DNA of 13,415 bases from Blastocatellia bacterium (GTDB lineage: Bacteria > Acidobacteriota > Blastocatellia > Pyrinomonadales > Pyrinomonadaceae), in assembly GCA_003488005.1 (NCBI GenBank), contig DNND01000061.1, positions 33,840 through 47,254 on the forward strand, read 5' to 3'. The notes below the pieces were generated by a model. That model ran no database searches and had not been told where the DNA came from. It saw only the letters and a program-made list of their open reading frames with translations. This document shows positions 1 to 6,908 of the stretch, in pieces. Made by a program: the position numbers and the translations under genes. How positions within the stretch are numbered: position 1 is the stretch's first letter; each line of letters starts with the position of its first letter.

Positions 1-17
1 GGTCAAGAAAGTGTTCG

Positions 18-139
18 CGTCGCGTAGGGACGCTTGAGATCAACGTCGAACTCAATCGTCGCTACGCGACGAGAGCAAGCAACACTCTAATCCCCGGCGT
101 TTAAACGCCGGGCTAAATTCACACCGACGCTACGCGTCG
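18..139. repeat. Cluster of palindromes downstream of tsaD
   Basis: This short stretch packs four palindromic units. Positions 18-38 and 51-71 are inverted copies of each other (19 of 21 match) around a 12 nt loop. Each copy also contains its own small hairpin, CGTCGC / loop / GCGACG, imperfect in the left copy. A perfect 20 bp palindrome, CCCGGCGTTTAAACGCCGGG, lies at 93-112. A third hairpin of the same style, CGACGC-TAC-GCGTCG, lies at 125-139. No T-run follows any stem on either strand, so an intrinsic terminator is not supported. It looks like a mosaic of interspersed REP- or MITE-like repeats; family membership needs a genome search. Confidence 0.7.
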
Positions 140-178
140 AAGAGACTTAATCAGAGCTTCCTGAGGTTTGTCGGACAT
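119..178 (-). CDS. Possible short ORF overlapping the tsaD stop (19 aa), perhaps a gene remnant
   Basis: The tsaD stop codon is part of TGATG, giving an ATG at 178-176 that overlaps it by one base, a common arrangement for translational coupling. The frame reads MSDKPQEALIKSLRRVASV and then stops at 121-119. The N-terminus looks protein-like (charged, amphipathic), but the last codons run into the palindrome cluster at 125-139. It could be the start of a downstream gene cut short by repeat insertion, a tiny coupled peptide, or chance. I recognise no family. Confidence is low because 19 codons cannot be judged by composition. Confidence 0.2.
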   Translation of the reverse strand: MSDKPQEALIKSLRRVASV

Positions 179-1254
179 CACAACCGGTAACGAACCTTCG
201 CTTTGCGCAACGCTTCATCCGGATTATCGAGATTTTGCAAACGCAATGTCACATCGGCATTAAGATCGAAACCGGCGCGCTCGCCAGCCTGAAGTTTCAC
301 CGTGCCGGCAGCCGCAATCATTGCGGCGTTGTCCGTCGATAGATGCAGTGAAGGGAAGTATGCAGGAATACCAAGTTGCGCCGCAGCTTTCCCCGCCGCT
401 TCGCGCAGCGCGCCGTTGCAGGCGACCCCGCCGGCGACAATTATTGTTCGTGGTCCATACTCAGCCGCGACGCGCTCGGTCGTTCCCACCAAAGACCGAA
501 TGACAATACTCTGGAAACTTGCTGCCAGATCCTTTATCGCCTGCGACGGTGCATCGCCGTTCTCAACCGGTCGCACTCCGCTCTCGCGGACGTATTTAGT
601 GACGGCAGTTTTCAAGCCGCTGAAACTAAAATCGGGCGAGCCATCGCCCATGCGCGGCACCGAAAACTTCACCGCTTTCGGATTACCTTCGCGCGCCAGA
701 CGTTCGATGATTGGACCACCGGGATAACCGAGACCCATCATCTTTGCTACTTTGTCGAAAGCTTCGCCGGCCGCATCGTCGCGCGTGCGCGCTATGACTT
801 TGTACTTGCCCGGTTCAGGCACGAAAAACAAATTCGTATGGCCGCCGGAAACGACCAAAGCCAGCGCGGGATATTCAACGGGCGGATTTTCGAAAGCGAC
901 GGAATAGATGTGACCCTCGATGTGGTTTACTCCGACCAGTGGTTTCTCCAGCGCAAAAGCCATAGCCTTCGCATAAGACACACCAACCAATAACGAGCCG
1001 ACTAAGCCTGGCCCAATCGTAACCGCGATGCCGTCGATCTCTTGCTTTTGAATGTGGGCGCGGGTGAACGCTTCCTCAACGATCGGTACGATCTTGTCGA
1101 GATGTTCGCGCGAAGCGAGTTCCGGTACGACGCCGCCAAAACGTTTGTGAGTCTCAATTTGTGAGGCGATAACGGACGAAACGATTTCGCGACCGTCGCG
1201 CACCAGTGCAGCGGCCGTTTCGTCACATGACGTTTCAATTCCGAGAACAAGCAT
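178..1254 (-). CDS. tsaD: tRNA N6-adenosine threonylcarbamoyltransferase TsaD
   Basis: TsaD transfers the threonylcarbamoyl group from threonylcarbamoyl-AMP to A37 of ANN-decoding tRNAs, giving t6A, in the cytoplasm together with TsaB and TsaE. The 358 aa protein has the family's usual length and starts MLVLGIETSCDET, the conserved N-terminal ASKHA phosphate loop. The metal-binding histidines are in HIEGH (His111, His115), SGGHTNL follows at about 136-142, and the C-terminal metal aspartate is Asp308 in STDNA. No Shine-Dalgarno precedes the ATG; instead an extended -10 box ends 6 nt upstream, suggesting its own leaderless transcript. It is separated from hisC by a 290 nt gap filled by a repeat. 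tsaB and tsaE are not in the window. Confidence 0.97.
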   Translation of the reverse strand: MLVLGIETSCDETAAALVRDGREIVSSVIASQIETHKRFGGVVPELASREHLDKIVPIVEEAFTRAHIQKQEIDGIAVTIGPGLVGSLLVGVSYAKAMAFALEKPLVGVNHIEGHIYSVAFENPPVEYPALALVVSGGHTNLFFVPEPGKYKVIARTRDDAAGEAFDKVAKMMGLGYPGGPIIERLAREGNPKAVKFSVPRMGDGSPDFSFSGLKTAVTKYVRESGVRPVENGDAPSQAIKDLAASFQSIVIRSLVGTTERVAAEYGPRTIIVAGGVACNGALREAAGKAAAQLGIPAYFPSLHLSTDNAAMIAAAGTVKLQAGERAGFDLNADVTLRLQNLDNPDEALRKAKVRYRL

Positions 1255-1260
1255 GATTGG

Positions 1261-1269
1261 ATTCTAGCA
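1261..1269 (-). promoter_or_regulatory. Candidate extended -10 promoter of tsaD, leaderless type
   Basis: Read on the minus strand this is TGCTAGAAT: a TG dinucleotide, one base, then TAGAAT (5 of 6 to TATAAT). Its 3' end lies 6 nt before the tsaD ATG, so transcription would begin at or next to the start codon. No convincing -35 hexamer was identified. The same layout is seen before recG and lnt. Confidence 0.45.
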
Positions 1270-1320
1270 ATGATTCGATGAGGTGGCGAAAGAACCAGCA
1301 CCAAAGGTGCGCAATGAAAT

Positions 1321-1527
1321 AGCCAGGGGCAAGCGCGCAGCGCGTCGCCCCTGGATTGTAGAGCCAAAACATTCGAGCGCTGAAGGCGCGGGATAGACTC
1401 CTAACATCTGGCGCTGCTGATTAATCTATTCCGCCCCTTTCAGGGCTCACCTTCTAATTAACGCTTCTTCCAGGGGCGGCGCGCCGGGCGCTTGCCCCTG
1501 GCTATTACATGTCGCGCCTTCAGCGCT
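1321..1527. repeat. Structured intergenic element with two crossing inverted-repeat pairs
   Basis: Fills most of the 290 nt gap between hisC and tsaD. The arms 1321-1354 and 1470-1503 are inverted copies of each other (31 of 34 match). Each arm is also a hairpin on its own, with CCAGGGGC pairing to GCCCCTGG. A second pair, 1376-1390 and 1513-1527, is a perfect 15 bp inverted repeat (AGCGCTGAAGGCGCG and its complement). The order of arms is first-left, second-left, first-right, second-right, so the two pairings cross. A small GCACC-AAA-GGTGC hairpin lies just outside, near 1298-1310. No ORF of note and no transposase; it looks like a non-autonomous interspersed repeat. It begins 17 nt after the hisC stop. 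Confidence 0.75.
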
Positions 1528-1544
1528 TTAAGAATAAGAAAAGA

Positions 1545-2654
1545 TCAGCTCATCACGGCGCGGAAGGCAGATACGAACGCTTCCATTTGTGGCCTGGTGC
1601 CGACAGTAACGCGCATGAAGTTTGGCATCGCGGGGAACACACGGCCCACCTGTACATTGCGATCACTCATGGCCCCTATGACAGGTCTAACTTCCCGGCG
1701 CAGGTCAATCATCATGAAGTTAGCGTGCGAAGGAATGTATTTGTAACCTGATTTATCGAGCGCGGAATAGACATAGTTCTTGACTTCGGTGTTGTGCCGG
1801 CGACCCTGCTCAACTTGTGCGCCATCCTGCAAGCTGGCGCTTGCCGCGACCATCGCCATGATGTTCACGCTGTCCCAGGCTTGTTGCGCGCGCATCCGCT
1901 GGATTAATTCCGGCCGCGCCACGCAGTAGCCGCAACGCAGCCCGGCCATGCTGTAGATTTTTGAAAAAGTGCGCGCCACCATCAGGTTTGGATACTGCGC
2001 AATCAGCGGAATAACGCTCTCGTAGTCGTTCGACTCGACGTAGTGATGATAGGCCTCGTCAACCAATACGATAGTTTGCGCCGGGGCCTTCGATAGGAAT
2101 GCGCGCAACTGATCTTTCGGAGTAATACTGGCGGTCGGATTGTTTGGGTTGCAGATATAAACCAAGCCAACACTTTTCTCAGCCAGCATCTTCGGCAAAT
2201 CGTGGGCGTAGTCAGAAGTTAGATTAGTTTTTACTACTTCCGCTCCGGCCACGGCCGCGTACGCGAGAATGGCTTCAAAGGTCGGGTGCCCGACCAGCAA
2301 CTTCTTACCTGGACCGGTAAAAGCTGCGGCGGCGACTTTCAAGACTTCGCTGGAACCGCTTCCCAAAAGAATCTGATCGGTGGAAACGCCATTCAGTTTC
2401 GCTAAAGCAGCAACGAGCATCCCTTCATGTTCGTCTGGATACCGCCACGCCAAACTAAAGGCGTCGGTCATTGCTTTGACCGCCAGCGGCGATGGTCCAT
2501 AAGGATTTTCGTTTGAGTTAAGTCGGACCAGCGTCGGGCTACTGACCAGCCGCAACGCCGGCGTTGCCATGGCAAACGATGGATTAAGTGCAGCATAGGC
2601 CGCGCCGGCGCTCAGAACTTTGGCAAAGCCGCGGCGCGAAAGAGATGATTTCAT
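1545..2654 (-). CDS. Tat-exported HisC-like PLP-dependent aminotransferase
   Basis: A fold-type I PLP aminotransferase of the histidinol-phosphate aminotransferase family, 369 aa. Visible active-site residues are Asn172 in NPNNPT, Asp199 in VDEAY, the Schiff-base lysine Lys232 in TFSKIYSMAGLR, Arg240 and Arg348. Unlike cytoplasmic HisC it begins with a twin-arginine signal: SRRGFAK at 6-12, a hydrophobic stretch to about 26, and a likely cleavage after AMA near residue 30. This predicts export of the folded, PLP-loaded enzyme. A strong Shine-Dalgarno, GAGGAGG, sits 4 nt before the ATG. The gene follows rsmD by 36 nt, so it is probably co-transcribed with it. No other his genes are present, so a role in histidine synthesis is doubtful and the substrate is unknown. 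Confidence 0.9.
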   Translation of the reverse strand: MKSSLSRRGFAKVLSAGAAYAALNPSFAMATPALRLVSSPTLVRLNSNENPYGPSPLAVKAMTDAFSLAWRYPDEHEGMLVAALAKLNGVSTDQILLGSGSSEVLKVAAAAFTGPGKKLLVGHPTFEAILAYAAVAGAEVVKTNLTSDYAHDLPKMLAEKSVGLVYICNPNNPTASITPKDQLRAFLSKAPAQTIVLVDEAYHHYVESNDYESVIPLIAQYPNLMVARTFSKIYSMAGLRCGYCVARPELIQRMRAQQAWDSVNIMAMVAASASLQDGAQVEQGRRHNTEVKNYVYSALDKSGYKYIPSHANFMMIDLRREVRPVIGAMSDRNVQVGRVFPAMPNFMRVTVGTRPQMEAFVSAFRAVMS

Positions 2655-2668
2655 GGTCCCTCCTCAAA
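2655..2668 (-). promoter_or_regulatory. Strong Shine-Dalgarno fixing the aminotransferase start
   Basis: On the minus strand GAGGAGG (2659-2665) is followed by GACC and the ATG at 2654. It confirms that translation starts before the twin-arginine motif, so the Tat signal is part of the product. Confidence 0.75.
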
Positions 2669-2690
2669 ATTTGAGAGGCGGCTGAAGGAG

Positions 2691-3254
2691 TCAGCGCTTC
2701 ATGGAAAAGAAACTTAGTGCGGAATCGCCCTGCTTGAGTGTTCGGCTGCGGATTATACTCCCAAGCTCATCAGGTAAACCATTTTTATGATGATGCTCGA
2801 CAATCAGCAGGCCCTCTTCGGCAATCAATTGTCCTGTGGTTGAGCCGATTAGTTTCAGAACCGAGAGATAATCCGTCGCGTAAGGTGGATCAAAAAAAAC
2901 AATATCCCAGAGCGCGGCTTTTTGTTTGCGGCTGCGCGAGAGGTAATCAGCAGCATCGGCCTGGACCACTTTCGTTTGTTCTTCTAGGACGCGACAGAGG
3001 TCGAGATTAGCTTCGACCAACGCGCACATCTTTCGCGACTTATCAATAAAAGTGACATCGCTCGCGCCGCGCGATAGTGCCTCAATGCCAACCGCGCCAG
3101 AGCCGGCACAGAGATCGAGAAAGCGCGCGCCTTCAATTCTTGGCGCAATGACGTTGAAGAGTGTCTCGCGCAACCGTTCCGAAGTCGGTCGCACTTCGAG
3201 AGACGGTGGACTCTTCAAGTTTCGCCCGCGATATTTTCCAGCAATGATTCGCAA
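2691..3254 (-). CDS. rsmD: 16S rRNA (guanine(966)-N2)-methyltransferase RsmD
   Basis: RsmD methylates the exocyclic N2 of G966 in 16S rRNA during 30S assembly, using S-adenosylmethionine. The 187 aa protein has the family's usual length. The N-terminus RIIAGKYRGRNL is characteristic, the SAM-binding loop LDLCAGSG lies at about 47-54, and the catalytic motif DPPY is at 122-125. The start codon is TTG (3254-3252); no in-frame ATG lies close upstream and no Shine-Dalgarno is visible, so translation may be weak. It is separated from recG by 162 nt holding a long inverted repeat, and from the aminotransferase by 36 nt. In many bacteria rsmD is followed by coaD; here it is not. Confidence 0.93.
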   Translation of the reverse strand: MRIIAGKYRGRNLKSPPSLEVRPTSERLRETLFNVIAPRIEGARFLDLCAGSGAVGIEALSRGASDVTFIDKSRKMCALVEANLDLCRVLEEQTKVVQADAADYLSRSRKQKAALWDIVFFDPPYATDYLSVLKLIGSTTGQLIAEEGLLIVEHHHKNGLPDELGSIIRSRTLKQGDSALSFFSMKR

Positions 3255-3271
3255 TGTTGATTCAGAAAACT

Positions 3272-3397
3272 TATCCGCAGATTACGCCGATTACACAGAT
3301 TAAGGGACCTAAACTCATTTTAGTAGCACGGGGCCGCTTACCAGTTCGATTTCTTTTAGGTCTTTTGAATCTGTGTAATCGGCGTAATCTGCGGATA
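3272..3397. repeat. Inverted-repeat element A (30 bp perfect arms) between recG and rsmD
   Basis: The arms 3272-3301 and 3368-3397 are perfect inverted copies, 30 of 30, separated by 66 nt. Each arm holds three 9 nt modules in tandem: CGCAGATTA, CGCCGATTA, CACAGATTA. It starts 20 nt after the recG stop and ends 17 nt before the rsmD start, so a recG-rsmD transcript would carry it as a large hairpin in the rsmD leader. No T-run follows. It resembles the elements at 6245-6338 and 7406-7533. Confidence 0.85.
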
Positions 3398-3416
3398 GTA
3401 TGCTGTGAATCTGGTT

Positions 3417-5666
3417 TTATCCGACTGCGGCCAGGCCGAAGCGCGCGTTTGAACGCGCGCGTTGAATCATTTTTGCCGTCTCAGGTGAGCGCTCGCCTTT
3501 ACCAAGATAAAAGTCAGCTTCTTTCTTTGCGGCCTCAAGAATTTTCTGGTCGCGCACCAGATTGGCGATGCGAAATTCCGGCAAGCCCGACTGCCTGGTG
3601 CCCAACAGCTCGCCCGGCCCGCGCAGTTCGAGATCTTTCTCAGCGATCTTAAAGCCATCATTCGTCTCGGCCATGATTCCGAGGCGTTCGGTGGCGACAT
3701 TCGTTTTAGTTTCCGAAGCCAACAGCAGGCAGTAGCTTTTCTCGGCACCGCGCCCAACGCGCCCGCGCAGTTGATGTAGTTGCGACAAACCAAACCGCTC
3801 CGCATGCTCAACCACCATTACCGAGGCGTTAGGCACGTCGACGCCAACTTCGATCACCGTAGTTGAAACGAGTATCTGAATTTCTCCGGAAACAAAGCGG
3901 CGCATGATTTCTTCTTTATCGGCGGACTTCATTTTGCCATGGACCAAACCGACCGAGAACTTGGGAAAGACTTTGTCACGCAGGTATTCATATCTGCGGG
4001 TAGCGTCTTTCAAGTCCATCTTCTCTGACTCTTCGACGAGCGGGTAGACCACGTAAACCTGCCGCCCGGCGCGCACTTCGCGCGCAATTATTTGCTTTAC
4101 CTCGAGACGTTGCTCCTCTCCCAGGACCAGCGTTTCAATTGGCGTTCTGCCTGGTGGCATCTCGTCAATAACCGAAACATCAAGGTCGCCGTAGATTGTC
4201 ATTGTCAACGACCGGGGAATCGGCGTCGCAGTCATGACCAGCACGTCGGGATTGAGCCCGCGCGCGCGCAACTCGGCGCGTTGCATCACTCCAAAGCGAT
4301 GTTGCTCGTCGATAACCGCGAGGCCGAGTTTGTCGAAAGATACCGACTCCTGAATCAACGCGTGCGTGCCAATGCAAGCATGAATCTCGCCCGCCGCAAG
4401 TTCAAGCTGTAACTTTCTCTTTTCCGCGGCGCGCAACGAGCCCGTTAACAGTTCAACTCGATAGGGCGCTTTCGCCAGCAGCCGTTTGATATTGCGCGCA
4501 TGTTGCTCGGCAAGAATTTCCGTCGGCGCCATCAGCGCGGTTTGATAACCACTCTCCATCGCCGCCAGCATCGCGATCAACGCAACGATTGTTTTGCCGC
4601 TGCCGACATCGCCCTGCAGCAACCGGTTCATCGGCGCTGTCGACTGCAAATCCTTGAAAATTTCTTTGACGACGCGACGCTGCGCCTCAGTCAATTTAAA
4701 CGGCAGAACTGAACCAATGCGCAGCTTGGTGGCGCGATCGAGTTTGATTACCGCGGATTTGGTTTCTTTCGTGCGCTTGCCGCGCTTCAAAGCGATTGCC
4801 AGCACAACCCAAAAGAAGTCTTCAAAGATGAGACGAAGATGAGCGGGACTGCGCGACTGTTCGTACAACTTCAGCGGCGAGTCGTCAGGCGGGAAATGAA
4901 TGGCTCGCAGCGCCAGGCTGCGGTTGATAAGTTTGTGGCGACGCCGCAATTCCGCGGGCAGAGTTTCCGGGATGGCCGCGTCGGGCAACAACGCTAGCGT
5001 TGCGTGGACAATCTCGCGCAAGCGTTTGGAACTAAAATCACCCAGCTTACGATAGATGGGAACGTTGCGTCCGACATGAATCGCTGCCAGCTTGGGATCG
5101 TATGCATCTTCTTTGTTCGCGTCGTTCTCAACCGGCGACAACATCTCGAGCTCGTCGGCAGGTTTGTTAAGGTGCAGGGAATAAGTGGCGCGACGCTTGT
5201 CCCACGCCCAGGCGCCGAAAGTCATGAACCGCGCGCCTTGCTGAAAGCGTTTTGTGTAGTAAGCGACGATGTCATGTGCGTGCGATCCGGAAACGAACCA
5301 CCAGACAACAACGGGCCGTCCAGTTCTCTCAGGATCAGTTGCCGTGACTTCGAAAATAAAAAGGCTCGACCTGCTAAACGAGCGGCGAGTTCTTACTTGA
5401 TAACCGCCGGCAACTTTCACTTCCAATTCCAGCGAAGCTTCCATGCCTTCGGTCAGGTCGCGTATGCGCGCCGGGTGCGAACGATCTTCGTAGCGCATCG
5501 GCAGGTAGCCGAGCAAGTCCTCAACCGTCACTTCGGCGGAACTCTTTTTTCCAAACTGCGCTTTTAGTGCCGAGGCGAGTCTTTGCGATGACGTTTGTCC
5601 GAAACGCGCAAGCCGATACTTGTAGAGATCTTCAACGGGAGTGTTGAGGCTGAAGGGGGCCGGCAT
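3417..5666 (-). CDS. recG: ATP-dependent DNA helicase RecG
   Basis: RecG is a superfamily 2 double-stranded DNA translocase that regresses stalled replication forks and remodels branched DNA and R-loops. The order of parts fits: an N-terminal extension, the OB-fold wedge domain (roughly 50-300, including LLGYLPMRYEDRS), then two helicase lobes. Visible motifs are Walker A GDVGSGKT (352-359), PTEILAEQH (381-389), the DEQH box (453-456), TATP (479-482) and QLRGRVGRG (632-640). The C-terminal RecG motif DLELRGPGELLGTRQSG is present near 678-694. At 749 aa it is somewhat longer than E. coli RecG (693 aa), mostly from N-terminal extension. The ATG has no clear Shine-Dalgarno; an extended -10 box ends 8 nt upstream. 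It heads the left block, divergent from the gene at 5791. Confidence 0.97.
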   Translation of the reverse strand: MPAPFSLNTPVEDLYKYRLARFGQTSSQRLASALKAQFGKKSSAEVTVEDLLGYLPMRYEDRSHPARIRDLTEGMEASLELEVKVAGGYQVRTRRSFSRSSLFIFEVTATDPERTGRPVVVWWFVSGSHAHDIVAYYTKRFQQGARFMTFGAWAWDKRRATYSLHLNKPADELEMLSPVENDANKEDAYDPKLAAIHVGRNVPIYRKLGDFSSKRLREIVHATLALLPDAAIPETLPAELRRRHKLINRSLALRAIHFPPDDSPLKLYEQSRSPAHLRLIFEDFFWVVLAIALKRGKRTKETKSAVIKLDRATKLRIGSVLPFKLTEAQRRVVKEIFKDLQSTAPMNRLLQGDVGSGKTIVALIAMLAAMESGYQTALMAPTEILAEQHARNIKRLLAKAPYRVELLTGSLRAAEKRKLQLELAAGEIHACIGTHALIQESVSFDKLGLAVIDEQHRFGVMQRAELRARGLNPDVLVMTATPIPRSLTMTIYGDLDVSVIDEMPPGRTPIETLVLGEEQRLEVKQIIAREVRAGRQVYVVYPLVEESEKMDLKDATRRYEYLRDKVFPKFSVGLVHGKMKSADKEEIMRRFVSGEIQILVSTTVIEVGVDVPNASVMVVEHAERFGLSQLHQLRGRVGRGAEKSYCLLLASETKTNVATERLGIMAETNDGFKIAEKDLELRGPGELLGTRQSGLPEFRIANLVRDQKILEAAKKEADFYLGKGERSPETAKMIQRARSNARFGLAAVG

Positions 5667-5674
5667 TGCCTGCG

Positions 5675-5683
5675 ATCATAACA
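5675..5683 (-). promoter_or_regulatory. Candidate extended -10 promoter of recG, leaderless type
   Basis: On the minus strand this reads TGTTATGAT: TG, one base, then TATGAT (5 of 6 to TATAAT). It ends 8 nt before the recG ATG, which would place the first transcribed base at or beside the start codon. The hexamer 17 nt further upstream does not resemble TTGACA, which extended -10 promoters can tolerate. Confidence 0.45.
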
Positions 5684-5790
5684 CGCAAGAGCGCCAGGAA
5701 TTAGATGGCGCCGATATTAAGTTTGAGCGAGCTTTTGCCTAAGCGCTGAGCAGTAGTTAATCTATCCGCACGCTGAAATCTCTGAAAAGG

Positions 5791-6234
5791 GTGGTGAGGC
5801 AAGTGACTTCTGACGAGCCGATTTCCGCAGGCACCAAACAAAAACTGACTGACATCCGGCACATATTATTGCGCTTGCATAAATCCTTGCTTGATTTTGA
5901 ACGGGTTGGCTATGAGCGGGTGCACGGCAAGATCGAGAATAGTTACGAATTCTTGAGCCTCGTCATGCATAACCCCTGGTTTGCCTGGCTGCGACACCTT
6001 TCGGAATTGATCGTGCAGATCGATGAAGCACTCGATGCGCGGGAACCAACCAGCGAAAGCACGGCTGCGGCATTAATCGAAGAGGCGAGGTTGTTGCTGG
6101 TTCCGACTGAGGCAGGCGGTGAATTTCAACAGAAGTATTTTGTTTCGGTGCAGCAGTCGCCGGAGGTGGTGCTGGCCCATGCGGAGTTTGCGAAGCTGCT
6201 CGGTCCGGCAAGACTTTCAAAAGAGATCCACTGA
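5791..6234 (+). CDS. Conserved-looking protein of unknown function
   Basis: A 147 aa, probably cytoplasmic protein with no signal peptide, membrane segment or cysteine. I cannot name its family with confidence. The central part, about 27-80, is rich in aromatic and charged residues (LHKSLLDFERVGYERVHG, then NPWFAWLRHLSELIVQIDEAL) and looks mainly helical. I have an impression of similar short proteins in other bacteria, but that is recollection, not a search. The start is a GTG; GTGs at 5791, 5794 and 5803 are all possible. AAAAGG (5785-5790) or GGTGAGG (5793-5799) would serve the later two, so the true protein may be one or four residues shorter. It is the only plus-strand gene, divergent from recG and convergent with the bacilliredoxin gene. 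Confidence 0.8.
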   Translation: MVRQVTSDEPISAGTKQKLTDIRHILLRLHKSLLDFERVGYERVHGKIENSYEFLSLVMHNPWFAWLRHLSELIVQIDEALDAREPTSESTAAALIEEARLLLVPTEAGGEFQQKYFVSVQQSPEVVLAHAEFAKLLGPARLSKEIH

Positions 6235-6244
6235 AGAGAATTTG

Positions 6245-6338
6245 GCCGCGGATTAACGCAGATCTGCGCGGATAAGAGAGAAGGGACTTTGACGTTTAGT
6301 CTTTTTCAGATCCGTTTTTATCTGCGTTAATCCGCGGC
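6245..6338. repeat. Inverted-repeat element B between convergent genes
   Basis: The arms 6245-6263 and 6320-6338 are perfect inverted copies (19 of 19); after a short internal mismatch the pairing resumes as CGGAT/ATCCG. The left arm holds three 10 nt modules: GCGGATTAAC, GCAGATCTGC, GCGGATAAGA. It starts 10 nt after the stop of the 5791 gene and lies 7 nt after the bacilliredoxin stop, so both transcripts would end in or read into it. No clear T-run follows, so a factor-independent terminator is possible but not shown. Confidence 0.8.
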
Positions 6339-6345
6339 TGATTTC

Positions 6346-6786
6346 TTAGCTGGCAGTCGCTTCTGATTTCACACAGTGCTGATCAAACGCCTGGATAAGC
6401 TCGTTGGCGACTTGGGCCGCATCCTTACCCTCAATCTGGCGACGCTCCATCATGTAAACCAGTTTGCCATCCTTCAAGAGTGCAATCGAAGGTGACGACG
6501 GCGCGTAGCCGGTGAAGTAGCTTCGTGCTTTATCAGTCGCCTCGATATCGGCGCCGGCGAAAACGGTGGCCACTTTGTCAGGCGTAACGGTGTGCTGGAG
6601 AGCACGCGCGATTCCGGGCCGGGCCTTACCGGCGGCGCAACCGCAGATTGAATTTACAACGACCATGACGGTGCCGTCGGTTTTAGTCAGCGTTTCGTCC
6701 ACCTGCTCGGGCGTGCGCAGTTCTTCAACACCGATACGCGTTAATTCCTCGCGCATGGGGCGGATCATCAGTTCGGAATAAGCCAT
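6346..6786 (-). CDS. Bacilliredoxin of the BrxA/BrxB (YphP/YqiW) family
   Basis: Bacilliredoxins are thioredoxin-fold proteins that remove bacillithiol from S-bacillithiolated cytoplasmic proteins. With the start at 6786 the product is 146 aa, close to Bacillus BrxA (144 aa), beginning MAYSELMIRPMREEL as in the family. The CGC active site is Cys48-Gly49-Cys50 within NSICGCAAGKARPG, and GYAPSSPSIALLKDGK follows in the C-terminal half. The frame stays open upstream to an ATG at 6912, but the extra 42 residues do not match the family, and AGGAG lies 10 nt before the 6786 ATG. Its presence suggests that the host makes bacillithiol; no bsh genes are in the window. A paralogue call (A or B) is not possible. 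Confidence 0.92.
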   Translation of the reverse strand: MAYSELMIRPMREELTRIGVEELRTPEQVDETLTKTDGTVMVVVNSICGCAAGKARPGIARALQHTVTPDKVATVFAGADIEATDKARSYFTGYAPSSPSIALLKDGKLVYMMERRQIEGKDAAQVANELIQAFDQHCVKSEATAS

Positions 6787-6801
6787 AGCAAAAAATCTCC
6801 T
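6787..6801 (-). promoter_or_regulatory. Shine-Dalgarno deciding the bacilliredoxin start
   Basis: On the minus strand AGGAG (6797-6801) lies 10 nt before the ATG at 6786. It supports this start over the ATG at 6912, which only extends the open frame. Confidence 0.7.
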
Positions 6802-6821
6802 GAGTTCTAATTTAGGAATCG

Positions 6822-6830
6822 ATTGTAACA
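6822..6830 (-). promoter_or_regulatory. Candidate extended -10 promoter of the bacilliredoxin gene
   Basis: On the minus strand this reads TGTTACAAT: TG, one base, then TACAAT (5 of 6 to TATAAT). It ends 35 nt before the ATG, leaving room for a leader of about 28 nt that includes the AGGAG. This contrasts with recG, tsaD and lnt, where the same box abuts the start codon. No -35 match was found. Confidence 0.4.
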
Positions 6831-6908
6831 CGGCGGCATGGGGAAGCTGATTCACGGCCGGGCCGCCCAACGCTTTTGGGTATTCGCCAACTAAAACAAG
6901 CGAATTCG

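Noticed and set aside
376..993. Plus-strand 205-codon open frame opposite tsaD
   Set aside because: Lies wholly antisense to a gene with intact catalytic motifs; its residues are Arg/His/Phe-rich, as expected from the complement, and no Shine-Dalgarno is seen.
5004..5567. Plus-strand 187-codon open frame opposite the recG N-terminal region
   Set aside because: Antisense shadow of the RecG wedge domain; no recognisable motifs.
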